Assembly (NCBI RefSeq): GCF_001984125.1
Contig: NZ_MTQL01000007.1
Span: 620,001-684,000, forward strand
Source of the DNA: Leifsonia sp. ALI-44-B
GTDB lineage: Bacteria; Actinomycetota; Actinomycetes; Actinomycetales; Microbacteriaceae
Reading direction: 5' to 3'
DNA: 64,000 nt
The notes under the pieces: model-generated
Told to the model about the DNA's origin: nothing
Databases searched by the model: none
Seen by the model: only the letters and a program-made list of their open reading frames with translations
Shown: piece after piece, positions 56,111 to 64,000 of the stretch
Layout of the letters: every line of letters begins with the position of its first letter
How positions within the stretch are numbered: position 1 is the stretch's first letter
Made by a program: the position numbers and the translations under genes

Positions 56111-56130
56111 AACGTTATAGAACGTTATGG
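56111..56130. promoter_or_regulatory. Operator-like direct repeat upstream of frlB
   Basis: AACGTTATAG AACGTTATGG (56111-56130) is a perfect 8-nt direct repeat of AACGTTAT with a 10-bp period. Each AACGTT is itself palindromic. It lies 44-63 nt upstream of the frlB start and is a candidate for the GntR/UTRA protein of this operon. Confidence 0.55.
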
Positions 56131-56319
56131 TGACAGTAGCAGCGCGACCCCGGCTCGTCTAGACCCGTTTACACGGAATTTACGTGGCGGCACTAAGCGT
56201 CTCGACGTGCCCTCCTCACACCCTCCGCGCGCCCGCGGACATTTCTCCTGAGCCCCCGGCCGCGCCCCGCACTAGGCTGAGCGCACGCGCCAGGCGACCG
56301 ACACCGGGGGGGTTCACAC

Positions 56320-58356
56320 GTGTATCTGTTCATCGCCATTCCCCTCGCGATCGTCTACGCCCTCGGGGTCGGCTTCATGACGCGCCGTCTGCTCGGCGCC
56401 CCGGTCGGATGGCCGCGCACCTTCGTTGTGGGCCTCGTGGTCTTCGCCACGAGCGTGCCGTTCACGCAGTACACGGCCGGCAAGGCGGGCCTCCTCGACG
56501 ACGGCGGCGGCCTTGATGTCCACCCCGTCGTCGCGCTCGCCTTCATCCTGCTGGCCTTCGGGTGGACCTTCGCGTTCGGCGTCGCGTTCCTCGTCGGCAC
56601 CGAAGCCATTTGGCCCACCGCCTCGGTGCCCAACCCCATCTACGCGTTCCAGGAGGCCGTGCACCGCCGCCGCCGCACGCAGCGCTACCTGCAGATCCTC
56701 GCGATCGCCTCGCGCCACGGCGTCGGGCACGCCATCCACGGCCACCCGCGCCGGCGCACGTCGGCGGATGCGACGGCCGGCGCCTCGGTGGCGACCAACC
56801 CCAGCAGCGCGCCGTCACCCTCCGGCACCTCCCGCTCCCCCGACGCCATCGTCTCCTTCCTCAACGACGCCGGGGTCACCTTCGTGAAGCTCGGCCAGGT
56901 CATGTCCACGCGCCGCGACCTGCTGCCCCCGCGCTTCATCGAGGCGTTGTCGTCGCTGCAGACGAGCGCCACGACGCTGCCGTGGTCGGATATCGAGCGC
57001 GTCGTCGAACACGAGCTGGGCCGCCCCCTCGGCGAGGTGTTCGCGTGGGTCGATCAGAAACCCCTCGCCGCGGCATCCGTGGCCCAGGTGCATCGCGCGA
57101 CCCTGCTCGACGGCACCGACGTGGTGCTCAAGGTGCAGAGGCCGGATGCGGAGCGCCAGGTGCGCGCCGACGTCGACATCATCCTGCGCATCGCCGACCG
57201 TATCGAGGCCAAGACCTCCTGGGGGGCCGAGTTCGGAGCCATCTCGCTCGCCAACGGTTTCGCGAAGACGCTTGAAGAAGAGCTCGACTACCGCATCGAG
57301 TTCGGCAACACCGAGATGATCCGCAGCGCCGTCGAGCACACGGCATCCCACGTCCTGTCGGTGCCGCGCGTGTTCGCCGAGGCGAGCAGCCGGCGCGTGC
57401 TGACGCAGGAGCGGGTCGACGGCATCCCGCTCGGCAAGGCGCAGAAACACCTGGCGAGCATGCCGATGGCCGACCGCCAGGCGCTGGCCGAGGCGTTGTT
57501 GGATGCCGTGCTGCAGCAGGTCATCGTCGAGGGCGTGTTCCACGCGGATCTGCACCCCGGCAACCTCATCCTGCGCGAGGACGGCACGCTCGGCATGATC
57601 GACTTCGGCGCCATCGGCGTGCTCGAGCGCAGCATGCGCGAGGCCCTGGCAACGCTGCTGCTGGCCGCGGCCAGCGAAGACGACGTCGCGACGACCGATG
57701 CGCTACTGCTCGTGGTCACGGTTCCCGAGGGCACCGACACGCAGGCCATGCAGCGCGAGATCGGAAAAGTGCTCACGTTGATGCGGCACCGGCGCAAGGG
57801 CGACGGCTCGATCTTCAGCGTGCTGCTCGACGTCATCCGCGCCTACCACCTGGGGCTGCCGGCATCCCTCAGCTCGGCTTTTCGCACCATCGTCACGCTC
57901 GACGGATGCCTCACCCTGCTCGATCCCGATTTCGATCTCGTCGATCACGCCCTCAAACGCGTGCCCCACTTCATGCGGCACCTGCTCAGCCCCGAGCGAC
58001 TGTTCGCGTCGGCTCAGGCGCAGGCTGCGACATCCCTCGCCACCCTGCGCAAGCTGCCGCGGCGCATCGAATCGGTGTCGTCGCGCATCGAGAACGGCAC
58101 GTTCAGCGTGCGTGTGCGTTCCTTTGCCACGGGCGACGACCGCTGGTGGGTGTCCACGCTCGTCTCCGAGACGGTCGGCGTGCTCATCGCCATCACGGCC
58201 GTCGTGGTCGGAATCGTTCTCGTGGTGACCGATTCGGGGCCCTACATCGTGCCCGATGTGCGACTTTTCGCGTTCCTGGGGTCGACGATCGGGCTCGTCG
58301 GGTTCATCCTGATACTGCGGTCGTTGCGGCGGGTGTTCTTGACGAAGCCCCGCTAG
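56320..58356 (+). CDS. ABC1/AarF (UbiB-like) kinase family protein
   Basis: This 678-aa protein has an N-terminal membrane region (four hydrophobic stretches in residues 1-100), a UbiB kinase core with the KxGQ motif FVKLGQVMSTRRDLLPP, the Ala-rich loop AAASVAQVH, the catalytic HADLHPGN and the metal-binding IDFGAIG, and two C-terminal transmembrane helices (about 615-670). UbiB proteins are ATPases linked to quinone and lipid metabolism. The start GTG 56320 lies at the left edge of the hydrophobic region. No nearby quinone genes. Confidence 0.9.
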   Translation: MYLFIAIPLAIVYALGVGFMTRRLLGAPVGWPRTFVVGLVVFATSVPFTQYTAGKAGLLDDGGGLDVHPVVALAFILLAFGWTFAFGVAFLVGTEAIWPTASVPNPIYAFQEAVHRRRRTQRYLQILAIASRHGVGHAIHGHPRRRTSADATAGASVATNPSSAPSPSGTSRSPDAIVSFLNDAGVTFVKLGQVMSTRRDLLPPRFIEALSSLQTSATTLPWSDIERVVEHELGRPLGEVFAWVDQKPLAAASVAQVHRATLLDGTDVVLKVQRPDAERQVRADVDIILRIADRIEAKTSWGAEFGAISLANGFAKTLEEELDYRIEFGNTEMIRSAVEHTASHVLSVPRVFAEASSRRVLTQERVDGIPLGKAQKHLASMPMADRQALAEALLDAVLQQVIVEGVFHADLHPGNLILREDGTLGMIDFGAIGVLERSMREALATLLLAAASEDDVATTDALLLVVTVPEGTDTQAMQREIGKVLTLMRHRRKGDGSIFSVLLDVIRAYHLGLPASLSSAFRTIVTLDGCLTLLDPDFDLVDHALKRVPHFMRHLLSPERLFASAQAQAATSLATLRKLPRRIESVSSRIENGTFSVRVRSFATGDDRWWVSTLVSETVGVLIAITAVVVGIVLVVTDSGPYIVPDVRLFAFLGSTIGLVGFILILRSLRRVFLTKPR

Positions 58357-58404
58357 CGGCCGGCGCCGATGGAATTCTGACCCCGAAGGGACGTTGTACC
58401 GAAG

Positions 58405-59088
58405 ATGACAGTAATCATCGCAGGAGGACACGGAAAGATCGCCCAGCTCGTGGAGCGTCGACTGGCGGATGCCGGCCAGGAGGTCGTCGGAATCATCCGC
58501 AACCCCGACCACGCCGCCGATCTCGAGAAGGCCGGAGCGAAAGCCCTGGTGCTCGACCTCGAGTCGATCGACGCCGACACGCTCGCGCAGCACCTGCAGG
58601 GTGCCGACGCCGTGGTGTTCGCGGCCGGCGGCGGAGCGAAGAGCGGCGCCGAGCGCAAGATGACGGTCGACCGCGACGGCGCGATCCTGTTGGCGGATGC
58701 CGCAGAGAAGGCCGGCGTCGACCGCTACGTGATCATCTCGGCCATGTCGGTCGATGGTTTCGACGTCGAGAAGTCCACGCTGCCCGTCGACGACAACGAC
58801 GATGCGGCCGTGTGGGAGGTCTACCGCCGCGCCAAGAGCGAGGCCGACGCCGACATCCGCTCGCGCGACTTCGACTGGACGATCGTGCGCCCCGGCGCCC
58901 TGACCGACGAGCACGGCACCGGCCAGATCACGACCGGCTCGACTGTCGACCGCGGCGAGATCCCGCGCGCCGATGTCGCCGAGATCGTGGCGACCGCCAT
59001 TCTCGAGGGAACGGCCGTGCGCACGCAGTTCGAGGTCGTCTCGGGCGAGACGCCGATCTCCGACGCTCTGGCCGAGATCAAGTACTAG
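58405..59088 (+). CDS. NAD(P)H-binding oxidoreductase, atypical SDR
   Basis: This 227-aa protein begins MTVIIAGGHGKIAQLVERRL with the glycine motif of NAD(P)-binding atypical SDRs (NmrA-like, GGHGKIA) and has an FDWTIVRPGALTDEHGTG core as in YwnB/BVR-B-like reductases. No YxxxK is seen at the canonical position. It follows the UbiB gene by 48 nt on the same strand and is followed by a strong terminator. Confidence 0.86.
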   Translation: MTVIIAGGHGKIAQLVERRLADAGQEVVGIIRNPDHAADLEKAGAKALVLDLESIDADTLAQHLQGADAVVFAAGGGAKSGAERKMTVDRDGAILLADAAEKAGVDRYVIISAMSVDGFDVEKSTLPVDDNDDAAVWEVYRRAKSEADADIRSRDFDWTIVRPGALTDEHGTGQITTGSTVDRGEIPRADVAEIVATAILEGTAVRTQFEVVSGETPISDALAEIKY

Positions 59089-59129
59089 GCAACGAAGCGC
59101 CGGCGAGGCTTTTACGCCGAACGGCAACG

Positions 59130-59163
59130 AAAAAGGGACCGATCAGCCGATCGGTCCCTTTTT
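59130..59163. terminator. Bidirectional terminator
   Basis: AAAAAGGGACCGATC (59130-59144) and GATCGGTCCCTTTTT (59149-59163) are perfectly complementary over 15 bp with a 4-nt loop. With A-run before and T-run after, it can terminate both converging transcripts. Confidence 0.93.
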
Positions 59164-59183
59164 GTGTCCAGCTGCGCCGCCGG

Positions 59184-59489
59184 TCAGGGCTGCGGCGGCT
59201 CCGGCATGATCTGCATGCCGTTGGTGCTCGAAGCCGAAATGAGCATTGCCTCGGCCCACGCGCGGTTTAGCACCGGCTCGCGGCCGCCGAAGAACAAGAA
59301 GTGCAGGGGGATGCCGGGGTGCAGCCAGATGGTGCTGCGGCCGCTGCCCTGATCGTGGCCGTGATCCCACGACAACGTGAAGGTCTCGCTGCGACGGAGT
59401 TTCGTCACGATGGCCACCTTGAGGTGCGCCAAGAGGCGGTCCTCGAACTCGATTTCGGTGCTTCCGTCACCGTAGATCAATTTTCCCAT
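59184..59489 (-). CDS. DUF7882 small protein
   Basis: This 101-aa protein reads MGKLIYGDGSTEIEFEDRLLAHLKVAIVT ... GRSTIWLHPGIPLHFLFFGG, the pattern of a family common in Microbacteriaceae and often mislabelled ATP-dependent DNA ligase. The length is too short for a ligase and no KxDG is present. Function unknown. The start ATG 59489 lies after a 222-nt AT-richer gap. Confidence 0.8.
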   Translation of the reverse strand: MGKLIYGDGSTEIEFEDRLLAHLKVAIVTKLRRSETFTLSWDHGHDQGSGRSTIWLHPGIPLHFLFFGGREPVLNRAWAEAMLISASSTNGMQIMPEPPQP

Positions 59490-59711
59490 CGCGCCGTGCC
59501 AGTCTCCTCATCAAACGATCCGACCAGGCTCCGGGGGTGGGCATCGGGGGATCGAATTCCGAGTTTATGGACCCCGTTGGACTTCTCGAAATCTAGCCGC
59601 AAGGGGGCGAAATTTGAGGTCCATTTGCTCTATAGTTTCGGTTTGCAGAGGGCGCTGGGCGCCGCCGCTCGACAGCCGCAGGAATCTCCACGGAGCTATG
59701 CGTTTTCGCGT
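59490..59711. other. AT-richer gap with no coding call
   Basis: No gene is supported in these 222 nt. Features seen: inverted repeat ATGGACC (59567-59573) / GGTCCAT (59618-59624), a TATAGT box near 59634 and AATTTGAGG. It is AT-richer than its surroundings and lies downstream of the Lrp gene and upstream of the DUF7882 gene. A small RNA is possible but not shown. Confidence 0.3.
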
Positions 59712-60197
59712 TTAACGGGGGTCGAGGGCCGGGCTGTTTTGGTAGTGCTCGAACATCACGCTCGTGCGCGTCGACGCAACGGCTGGGTGAGCCGAGAGGT
59801 GCGTGACGACGAAGTCGCGCAGGTGATCGGAATCGCGCGTCGCGAGATGCACGATGAAGTCCTCAGAACCGCCCAGGAAGAAGAGTTGCACGACATCCGG
59901 CAACGAGCGCATCTCCTCGGTGAAGGTGCGGATCTGCTGGCGCGCGCCGGCACGGATGTTGACGCTGATGAGCGCTTGCAGTCCCAGGCCGACCGCCGCC
60001 GGGTCGATGTCCGCGCGGAAGCCCCGGATCGCCCCACGGTCGACGAGCGAGCGCACGCGGGCCACGCACGTCGACGGCGCGATGCCCACGCGCTCGGCCA
60101 ACTGGTTGTTCGGCAGTCGCGCATCACCCGCGAGCTGGGCCAGGATGGCGCGGTCGATGTCGTCCAGATCCCGCACATTCTTCGGTGACACCGACAT
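59712..60197 (-). CDS. Lrp/AsnC-family transcriptional regulator
   Basis: This 161-aa protein has an N-terminal helix-turn-helix (LDDIDRAILAQLAGDARLPNNQLAERVGIAPSTCVARVRSL) and a C-terminal RAM ligand domain (GLQALISVNIRAGARQQIRTF ... FFLGGSEDFIVHLATRDSDHL). It is divergent from alanine dehydrogenase and would activate or repress it in response to alanine or leucine. The start ATG 60197 follows GAGGGG. Confidence 0.92.
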   Translation of the reverse strand: MSVSPKNVRDLDDIDRAILAQLAGDARLPNNQLAERVGIAPSTCVARVRSLVDRGAIRGFRADIDPAAVGLGLQALISVNIRAGARQQIRTFTEEMRSLPDVVQLFFLGGSEDFIVHLATRDSDHLRDFVVTHLSAHPAVASTRTSVMFEHYQNSPALDPR

Positions 60198-60229
60198 CGA
60201 AGCCCCTCTTCCCCGCATGAAAATGCAAA

Positions 60230-60243
60230 TTGGATGCATCCAA
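60230..60243. promoter_or_regulatory. Perfect palindrome between lrp and ald
   Basis: TTGGATGCATCCAA is a 14-bp perfect palindrome in the 159-nt divergent region of the Lrp and ald genes. ATGCA and TGCAT halves repeat just outside. It is a plausible Lrp operator. Confidence 0.6.
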
Positions 60244-60356
60244 CCGCTGATTCTGCACAGTTTACGTCCCTGTAACGCAGAATCCGGAGCATTGTTCTGT
60301 CGCGAACGACCGGCAACGACGCCGGCGCTGAGACGGCCTCTCGATTGGAGAAACGC

Positions 60357-61478
60357 ATGCGCGTCGGCATCCCCACCGAAATCAAGAACAACGAGAACCG
60401 GGTGGCCATCACGCCCGCCGGGGTGCACGAGCTCGTGCGACTCGGGCACGACGTCGTCGTCCAGCGCGGCGCGGGACTCGGCTCCTCGATCTCAGACGAC
60501 GACTACACGACGGCCGGCGCCACGCTCGCCGAGACGGCCGACGAGGTTTGGGCGGCGGGCGACCTCATCCTCAAGGTCAAGGAGCCCATCGCCGAGGAGT
60601 ACCCGCGCATGCGCGCCGGGCAGACGCTCTTCACCTACCTGCACCTCGCGGCCTCGAAGCCGTGCGCCGACGCCGTGCTCGCCTCGGGCACCACGGCCAT
60701 CGCCTACGAAACGGTGCAGTTGCCGAACCGGTCGCTGCCCCTGCTGCAGCCCATGAGCGAGGTTGCCGGGCGCCTCTCGACCCAGGTCGGCGCCTACCAT
60801 TTGATGCGCGCGGCGGGCGGTCGCGGCATCCTGCTCGGCGGCGTGCCCGGAACCCAGAAGGCCAAAGTCGTCGTCATCGGTGGCGGCGTCGCGGGCGAAC
60901 ATGCCGCGGCGAATGCGCTCGGCATGGGTGCCGACGTCACCGTCATCGACCTGTCCATCCCGCGACTGCGCGAGCTCGAGGTGCGTTTCGGCGGCCAGAT
61001 CCAAACGCGCGTGTCGTCGACCTACGAGATCGCCGCACAGCTGCGCGAGGCCGACCTGGTCATCGGTTCGGTGCTCATCCCGGGGGCGCAGGCGCCGAAG
61101 CTCGTGACCCACGAGATGGTCTCGACTATGAAGCACGGCTCGGTGCTCGTCGACATCGCCATCGACCAGGGCGGATGCTTCGAGGGTTCGCGCCCGACCA
61201 CCCACGACGACCCCACCTTCGCCGTGCACGACAGCGTCTACTACTGCGTCGCCAACATGCCGGGCGCCGTGCCCGAGACATCCACCCGTGCGCTCACCAA
61301 CGCCACGTTGCCCTACGCCATCGCCCTCGCCGAGAAGGGCTGGAAGAAGGCGGTGTCGGATGATGCGGCCCTCGCGCTCGGCCTCAACGCGCAGGCCGGT
61401 TCGCTCACCAACGCCCCGGTCGCGCGCGCCCTGGGCCTCCCGTCCGTCTCGCTCGACGAGGCCCTCGCGCTGAACTAG
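60357..61478 (+). CDS. ald: Alanine dehydrogenase
   Basis: This 373-aa enzyme interconverts L-alanine and pyruvate with NAD. N-terminal [20 protein letters not shown] and VKEPIAEEY carry the substrate Lys and Arg residues; [28 protein letters not shown] is the Rossmann motif; the C-terminal [24 protein letters not shown] is diagnostic. The start ATG 60357 with TTGGAG upstream gives the conserved N-terminus. The divergent Lrp gene probably controls it. Confidence 0.96.
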   Translation: MRVGIPTEIKNNENRVAITPAGVHELVRLGHDVVVQRGAGLGSSISDDDYTTAGATLAETADEVWAAGDLILKVKEPIAEEYPRMRAGQTLFTYLHLAASKPCADAVLASGTTAIAYETVQLPNRSLPLLQPMSEVAGRLSTQVGAYHLMRAAGGRGILLGGVPGTQKAKVVVIGGGVAGEHAAANALGMGADVTVIDLSIPRLRELEVRFGGQIQTRVSSTYEIAAQLREADLVIGSVLIPGAQAPKLVTHEMVSTMKHGSVLVDIAIDQGGCFEGSRPTTHDDPTFAVHDSVYYCVANMPGAVPETSTRALTNATLPYAIALAEKGWKKAVSDDAALALGLNAQAGSLTNAPVARALGLPSVSLDEALALN

Positions 61479-61498
61479 CGCAGGCTAGAGTCGCCCTT

Positions 61499-62173
61499 AT
61501 GCCGGCGCCGTCACCCTATGAAGCCACGATCCCCGAGGTGTTGGCGCACCTGCATCCTCGTCTGCGCCTCTACTTCTCTGCCATCCCGCACGGGTCGGTC
61601 GGCCGGGGCGACGGGGTCTTCCACACGGTCGGAACGCCGCGCCGATGGATGTGGCCCGTGCTCGCCGTCTTGGCCCGGCGCGGCATCCTCTTTCCCGTGT
61701 GGCAGCGCGACGTGCCCTTCACGGTGCAGAACAGGCCCGTTGCGGATGCGGGCGGGGGCCCCGGTGTCGCGGCCACGCGCACGTTTCGGCTGGCCGGGCG
61801 CGCCGGGTCGGCCCGCCGAGATCGCGACATGGTGGATGTCATCGCCGGGGAGGACGGCTCGCTCGTCGACCGCCTGGGTCTCGGAGCGCCCCTCTGGGCT
61901 CGCTTCGATGCACGCGCCGAAGACGGCGCGCTCCTGCTGCGCTCCAACGCCGTCGCCGTGTGCCTCGGCTCGCGACATTTCCGCATCCCTCGTGTCGTCG
62001 CTCCCCATGTGACCCTGCGCGAAGCCTTCGACGAGTCGGTCGACCGGCAGCGCGTCGATGTGACGCTCTCGCTCCCCCTCGTCGGGCTCGTGTACGAGTA
62101 CCGCGGCACCTTTCGCTACGAGATCCGCCCGGATCGGCCGGGTTCTGAGGGTTCACACACCGCCACTGCCTAG
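61499..62173 (+). CDS. DUF4166 domain protein
   Basis: This 224-aa protein has the DUF4166 features GVFHTVGTPRRWMWPVL and GILFPVWQRDVPFTVQN, then a beta-rich C-terminal part ending in RGTFRYEIR. Function is unknown. It begins 20 nt after ald and ends 9 nt before the coiled-coil gene on the same strand, so it may be an operon with these. Confidence 0.85.
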   Translation: MPAPSPYEATIPEVLAHLHPRLRLYFSAIPHGSVGRGDGVFHTVGTPRRWMWPVLAVLARRGILFPVWQRDVPFTVQNRPVADAGGGPGVAATRTFRLAGRAGSARRDRDMVDVIAGEDGSLVDRLGLGAPLWARFDARAEDGALLLRSNAVAVCLGSRHFRIPRVVAPHVTLREAFDESVDRQRVDVTLSLPLVGLVYEYRGTFRYEIRPDRPGSEGSHTATA

Positions 62174-62182
62174 AATCGGCGT

Positions 62183-63628
62183 ATGTCTGGCGCACTGTGG
62201 TGGCTTCCCTCGCTCATCGTTTTCGGGGGCGCCGCCATTGCGGCCGTTCTGCTCGTGCGCGGCCTGCGCGCCCGGGGCCGCCGGGTGCTCGAGGACGAGG
62301 GTCGCACGCCCGAAGCGCTCGACCAGCGCGCGGGCCTGGCGCTCGTGCAGGCCGACGACGTCGTGCGGCAGGCCGAAGACGAGGTCGGTTTCGCCGAGGC
62401 GCAGTTCGGCAAGTCCGATGCGGCGCAGGTGGCCCGCGCGGTGAGCTCGGCACGGCAGGCTTTGCGCGAAGCGTTCCTCCTTCGACAGAAGCTCGACGAT
62501 CATATTCCCGATACGGAATCCGACCGCACGCGCTGGAATACACGCATCATCGAGCTGTGTGCCACGGCCACGCGACTCGTCGAGACCGAGAACTCGTCGC
62601 TCAGCGAGCGGCGCTCCGTCGAGCGAGATGCACCCGAACGACTCGCTCAGCTGACCGCCGGCCTCGCCGAAACCGAGGCCGCCCTCCCCGCCGCCCGGGC
62701 TACGCTCGACGCCCTCGCTCGCCGCTTCTCCCCCGCCGCGATCGGTGCCGCCGCCGACGCACCGCGCGCCGCAGCAGCCCTCCTCGCCGAAGCGCGACGA
62801 TCCGCGGATGCCGCGACCGACGCCGTTTCACGTGGAACACTCGCCGCTCCCCACCTGGACGCCGTCGCGCGCCATCTCGGAACAGCCCGCACGACATTGG
62901 CGCAGGTAACGCATATCGCCGACACGCTGAACGGTGCCGCGACCGAACTCGAAAGCTCCCTCGCCGATACGCGCGCGGGCATCGCCGAGGCCCGCGCCGC
63001 GCGCGACGCCAACCCCTTGCCCGATGCGGCGGACCTGATCGGCGATGCGATCGCCGTCGCCCAGCGCGCGGCCGATGAAGCAGAGACGCAGGTTCGCGCC
63101 CTCGCCGCGGGCCCAGCTGCGGCTGGAGCAATCGGAGCCGCGAACGGTGCCATCGGTGCGAGCCTCCCCCCGTCTCGCGCCGATGACGGCGACGCGGCAC
63201 CGGCCGAGGCCGACGGCGGCTCGGCGGCCGATGCCGAGCGCGAACTCGTTCCCGTCGGCGCTCTCAACCCGTTGCCGGCCATCGGGCGCCTGCGCGACGC
63301 ATCCCTGCAGCTCGACCAGGCGCTGGCCGAGGCCCGCAGCAACGTCGAACGCATCAAGAACGCGCAGGCCGCCCTGCGCGGCGCGGTCTTCTCGGCCAAC
63401 AGCTACATCGAGGTGGCCGCCGACTTCATCACGTCGAACCGTTCGCGCGTCGGCCCGGAGGCGCGCACGCGACTCGCCGAAGCGGAGCGCCAGATCGTAC
63501 TCGCCGGCGCCTCCGCCGATCCGGTCGAAGCTCTCGACATCGCTCGCCGAGCCGCGCGCCTCGCCCAGGACGCCGACGCGCTCGCCCGCTATGACGCCGG
63601 GCCGCGGCAAGCCCCAGTTCGCCGCTGA
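62183..63628 (+). CDS. Coiled-coil membrane protein resembling TPM-protein tail
   Basis: This 481-aa protein has one N-terminal transmembrane helix (about residues 5-26), a basic RGLRARGRR, and then almost all Ala/Arg/Glu-rich alpha-helix. The region QRAGLALVQADDVVRQAEDEVGFAEAQFG ... ALREAFLLRQKLDDHIPDTE resembles the cytoplasmic C-terminal part of actinobacterial TPM-domain (YgcG-like) proteins, but the extracytoplasmic TPM domain is missing. A Gly/Ala/Asp linker (about 310-355) splits the coiled coil. Its coding sequence includes a parS-like site at 62824. Function unknown. Confidence 0.7.
   Translation: MSGALWWLPSLIVFGGAAIAAVLLVRGLRARGRRVLEDEGRTPEALDQRAGLALVQADDVVRQAEDEVGFAEAQFGKSDAAQVARAVSSARQALREAFLLRQKLDDHIPDTESDRTRWNTRIIELCATATRLVETENSSLSERRSVERDAPERLAQLTAGLAETEAALPAARATLDALARRFSPAAIGAAADAPRAAAALLAEARRSADAATDAVSRGTLAAPHLDAVARHLGTARTTLAQVTHIADTLNGAATELESSLADTRAGIAEARAARDANPLPDAADLIGDAIAVAQRAADEAETQVRALAAGPAAAGAIGAANGAIGASLPPSRADDGDAAPAEADGGSAADAERELVPVGALNPLPAIGRLRDASLQLDQALAEARSNVERIKNAQAALRGAVFSANSYIEVAADFITSNRSRVGPEARTRLAEAERQIVLAGASADPVEALDIARRAARLAQDADALARYDAGPRQAPVRR
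62824..62839. other. parS-like ParB-binding site within CDS
   Basis: CGTTTCACGTGGAACA (its reverse is TGTTCCACGTGAAACG) differs from the B. subtilis parS consensus TGTTCCACGTGAAACA at a single end position, with the 14-bp core intact. It encodes Val-Ser-Arg-Gly in the coiled-coil protein. parS sites bind ParB for chromosome segregation and usually cluster near oriC. Confidence 0.75.
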
Positions 63629-63800
63629 GCTCCGCCGCCCCTCCCCTTCCGTCCTTCGACGAGGAATCCTTCGACAAATAAGTGTTGCGCGGCCCCGGCC
63701 ACACGCACCAGAATCAGCCGCAGGGCACACGTTGCGCGTTCGCACGGGCGGCGGCCGAGCCATCCGCCGCGCCACCGCGCACCGAACGAAGGGCGAGACC

Positions 63801-64000
63801 ATGGCCGTCATCTCACGCGGGTTCGGCGCACGCCGCCGCGAATCGACACCCGATCTGCCGCCCGGGCAGTTTCTCACCACCGACTTCCCGGTGCTCTCGG
63901 CCGGGCCGACGCCCGAGGTCGACACCGCGGAGTGGGAGTTCCTCATCCGCACCGAGACGGGCGACGAGAAGAAGTGGTCGTGGGATGACCTGCAGGCGCT
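63801..64000 (+). CDS. Sulfite-oxidase-like molybdoenzyme, 5' part
   Basis: The gene begins at ATG 63801 (after GAAGGGCGAG) and runs off the window. The 66 visible residues include RESTPDLPPGQFLTTDFPVLSAG and VDTAEWEFLIRTETG, the N-terminal pattern of small sulfite-oxidase-like (YuiH-type) molybdopterin oxidoreductases. The cofactor-binding part lies outside, so this is a family call on a fragment. Confidence 0.75.
   Translation, partial: MAVISRGFGARRRESTPDLPPGQFLTTDFPVLSAGPTPEVDTAEWEFLIRTETGDEKKWSWDDLQA

Noticed and set aside
56160-56319. Small gene upstream of the UbiB kinase
   Set aside because: No ribosome site and only a short Pro-rich open stretch; treated as promoter region.
59184-59489. 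ATP-dependent DNA ligase label for the DUF7882 protein
   Set aside because: The protein is 101 residues and has no nucleotidyltransferase motif.
59690-59720. Five-codon leader peptide MRFRV
   Set aside because: An ATG after CGGAG exists but no attenuator or following gene on that strand supports it.

Overview
This 64 kb window is GC-rich, gene-dense chromosomal DNA from an actinobacterium, most likely a Microbacteriaceae member. The evidence is the strong G/C third-position codon use, frequent GTG starts and ATGA/GTGA gene overlaps, a DUF7882-type small protein, paired CrcB genes, a WHG-type TetR regulator and actinobacterial SipW-type secretion genes. The genus cannot be fixed from the sequence. 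No rRNA, tRNA, CRISPR array, phage or insertion sequence was recognised.

Left part (1-28.4 kb). A truncated GntR regulator is followed by a FAD amine oxidoreductase, a small KGG stress protein, and a TetR/hydrolase pair with a double palindromic operator. A type I sulfatase lies divergent from its formylglycine-generating enzyme. Next come a SulP transporter, a large MalT-like LuxR regulator, a DUF6328 membrane protein, two CrcB fluoride channel subunits, and an operon of zinc metallopeptidase, zinc ribbon and RlmA-like methyltransferase. An orphan sugar-binding lipoprotein under a LacI-like operator, a DUF2795/SDR stress pair and an APC permease follow. The section ends with a second large LuxR regulator divergent from a four-gene operon: two proteins with SipW-type signal peptides, the dedicated Ser-His signal peptidase, and a LAXTG surface protein.

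Middle part (28.4-50.3 kb). After an MFS/HxlR pair of less typical codon use comes a complete beta-glucoside PTS operon: EIIBCA, 6-phospho-beta-glucosidase, BglG-type antiterminator, HPr and a histidine phosphatase. Its leader contains a recognisable RAT site overlapping an intrinsic terminator. Then come hipBA with a clear operator, a membrane protein and small genes around a striking palindrome, a nitroreductase, a Gfo/Idh oxidoreductase, an S66 carboxypeptidase, an NCS1 permease with an isochorismatase-like hydrolase, an Old Yellow Enzyme, an AAA ATPase, a MmyB-type regulator with a divergent SDR, a DUF2256/DUF3253 protein, hicAB and a DUF1801 protein.

Right part (50.3-64 kb). A six-gene minus-strand operon looks like an Amadori-product (fructosamine) utilisation locus: FrlB-like deglycase, ABC binding protein, two permeases, FrlD-like kinase and FrlR-like GntR regulator, with no ATPase gene. 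It is followed by an ABC1/UbiB kinase, an NAD(P)-binding protein, a DUF7882 protein, a divergent Lrp/alanine dehydrogenase pair, a DUF4166 protein, a coiled-coil membrane protein whose coding sequence contains a near-perfect parS site, and the start of a sulfite-oxidase-like molybdoenzyme.

Signals beyond the genes include the RAT/terminator switch, the parS site, several well-formed palindromic operators, exact-period short tandem repeats in gene junctions, and a recurring GGATG/CATCC word that appears to override normal codon choice.
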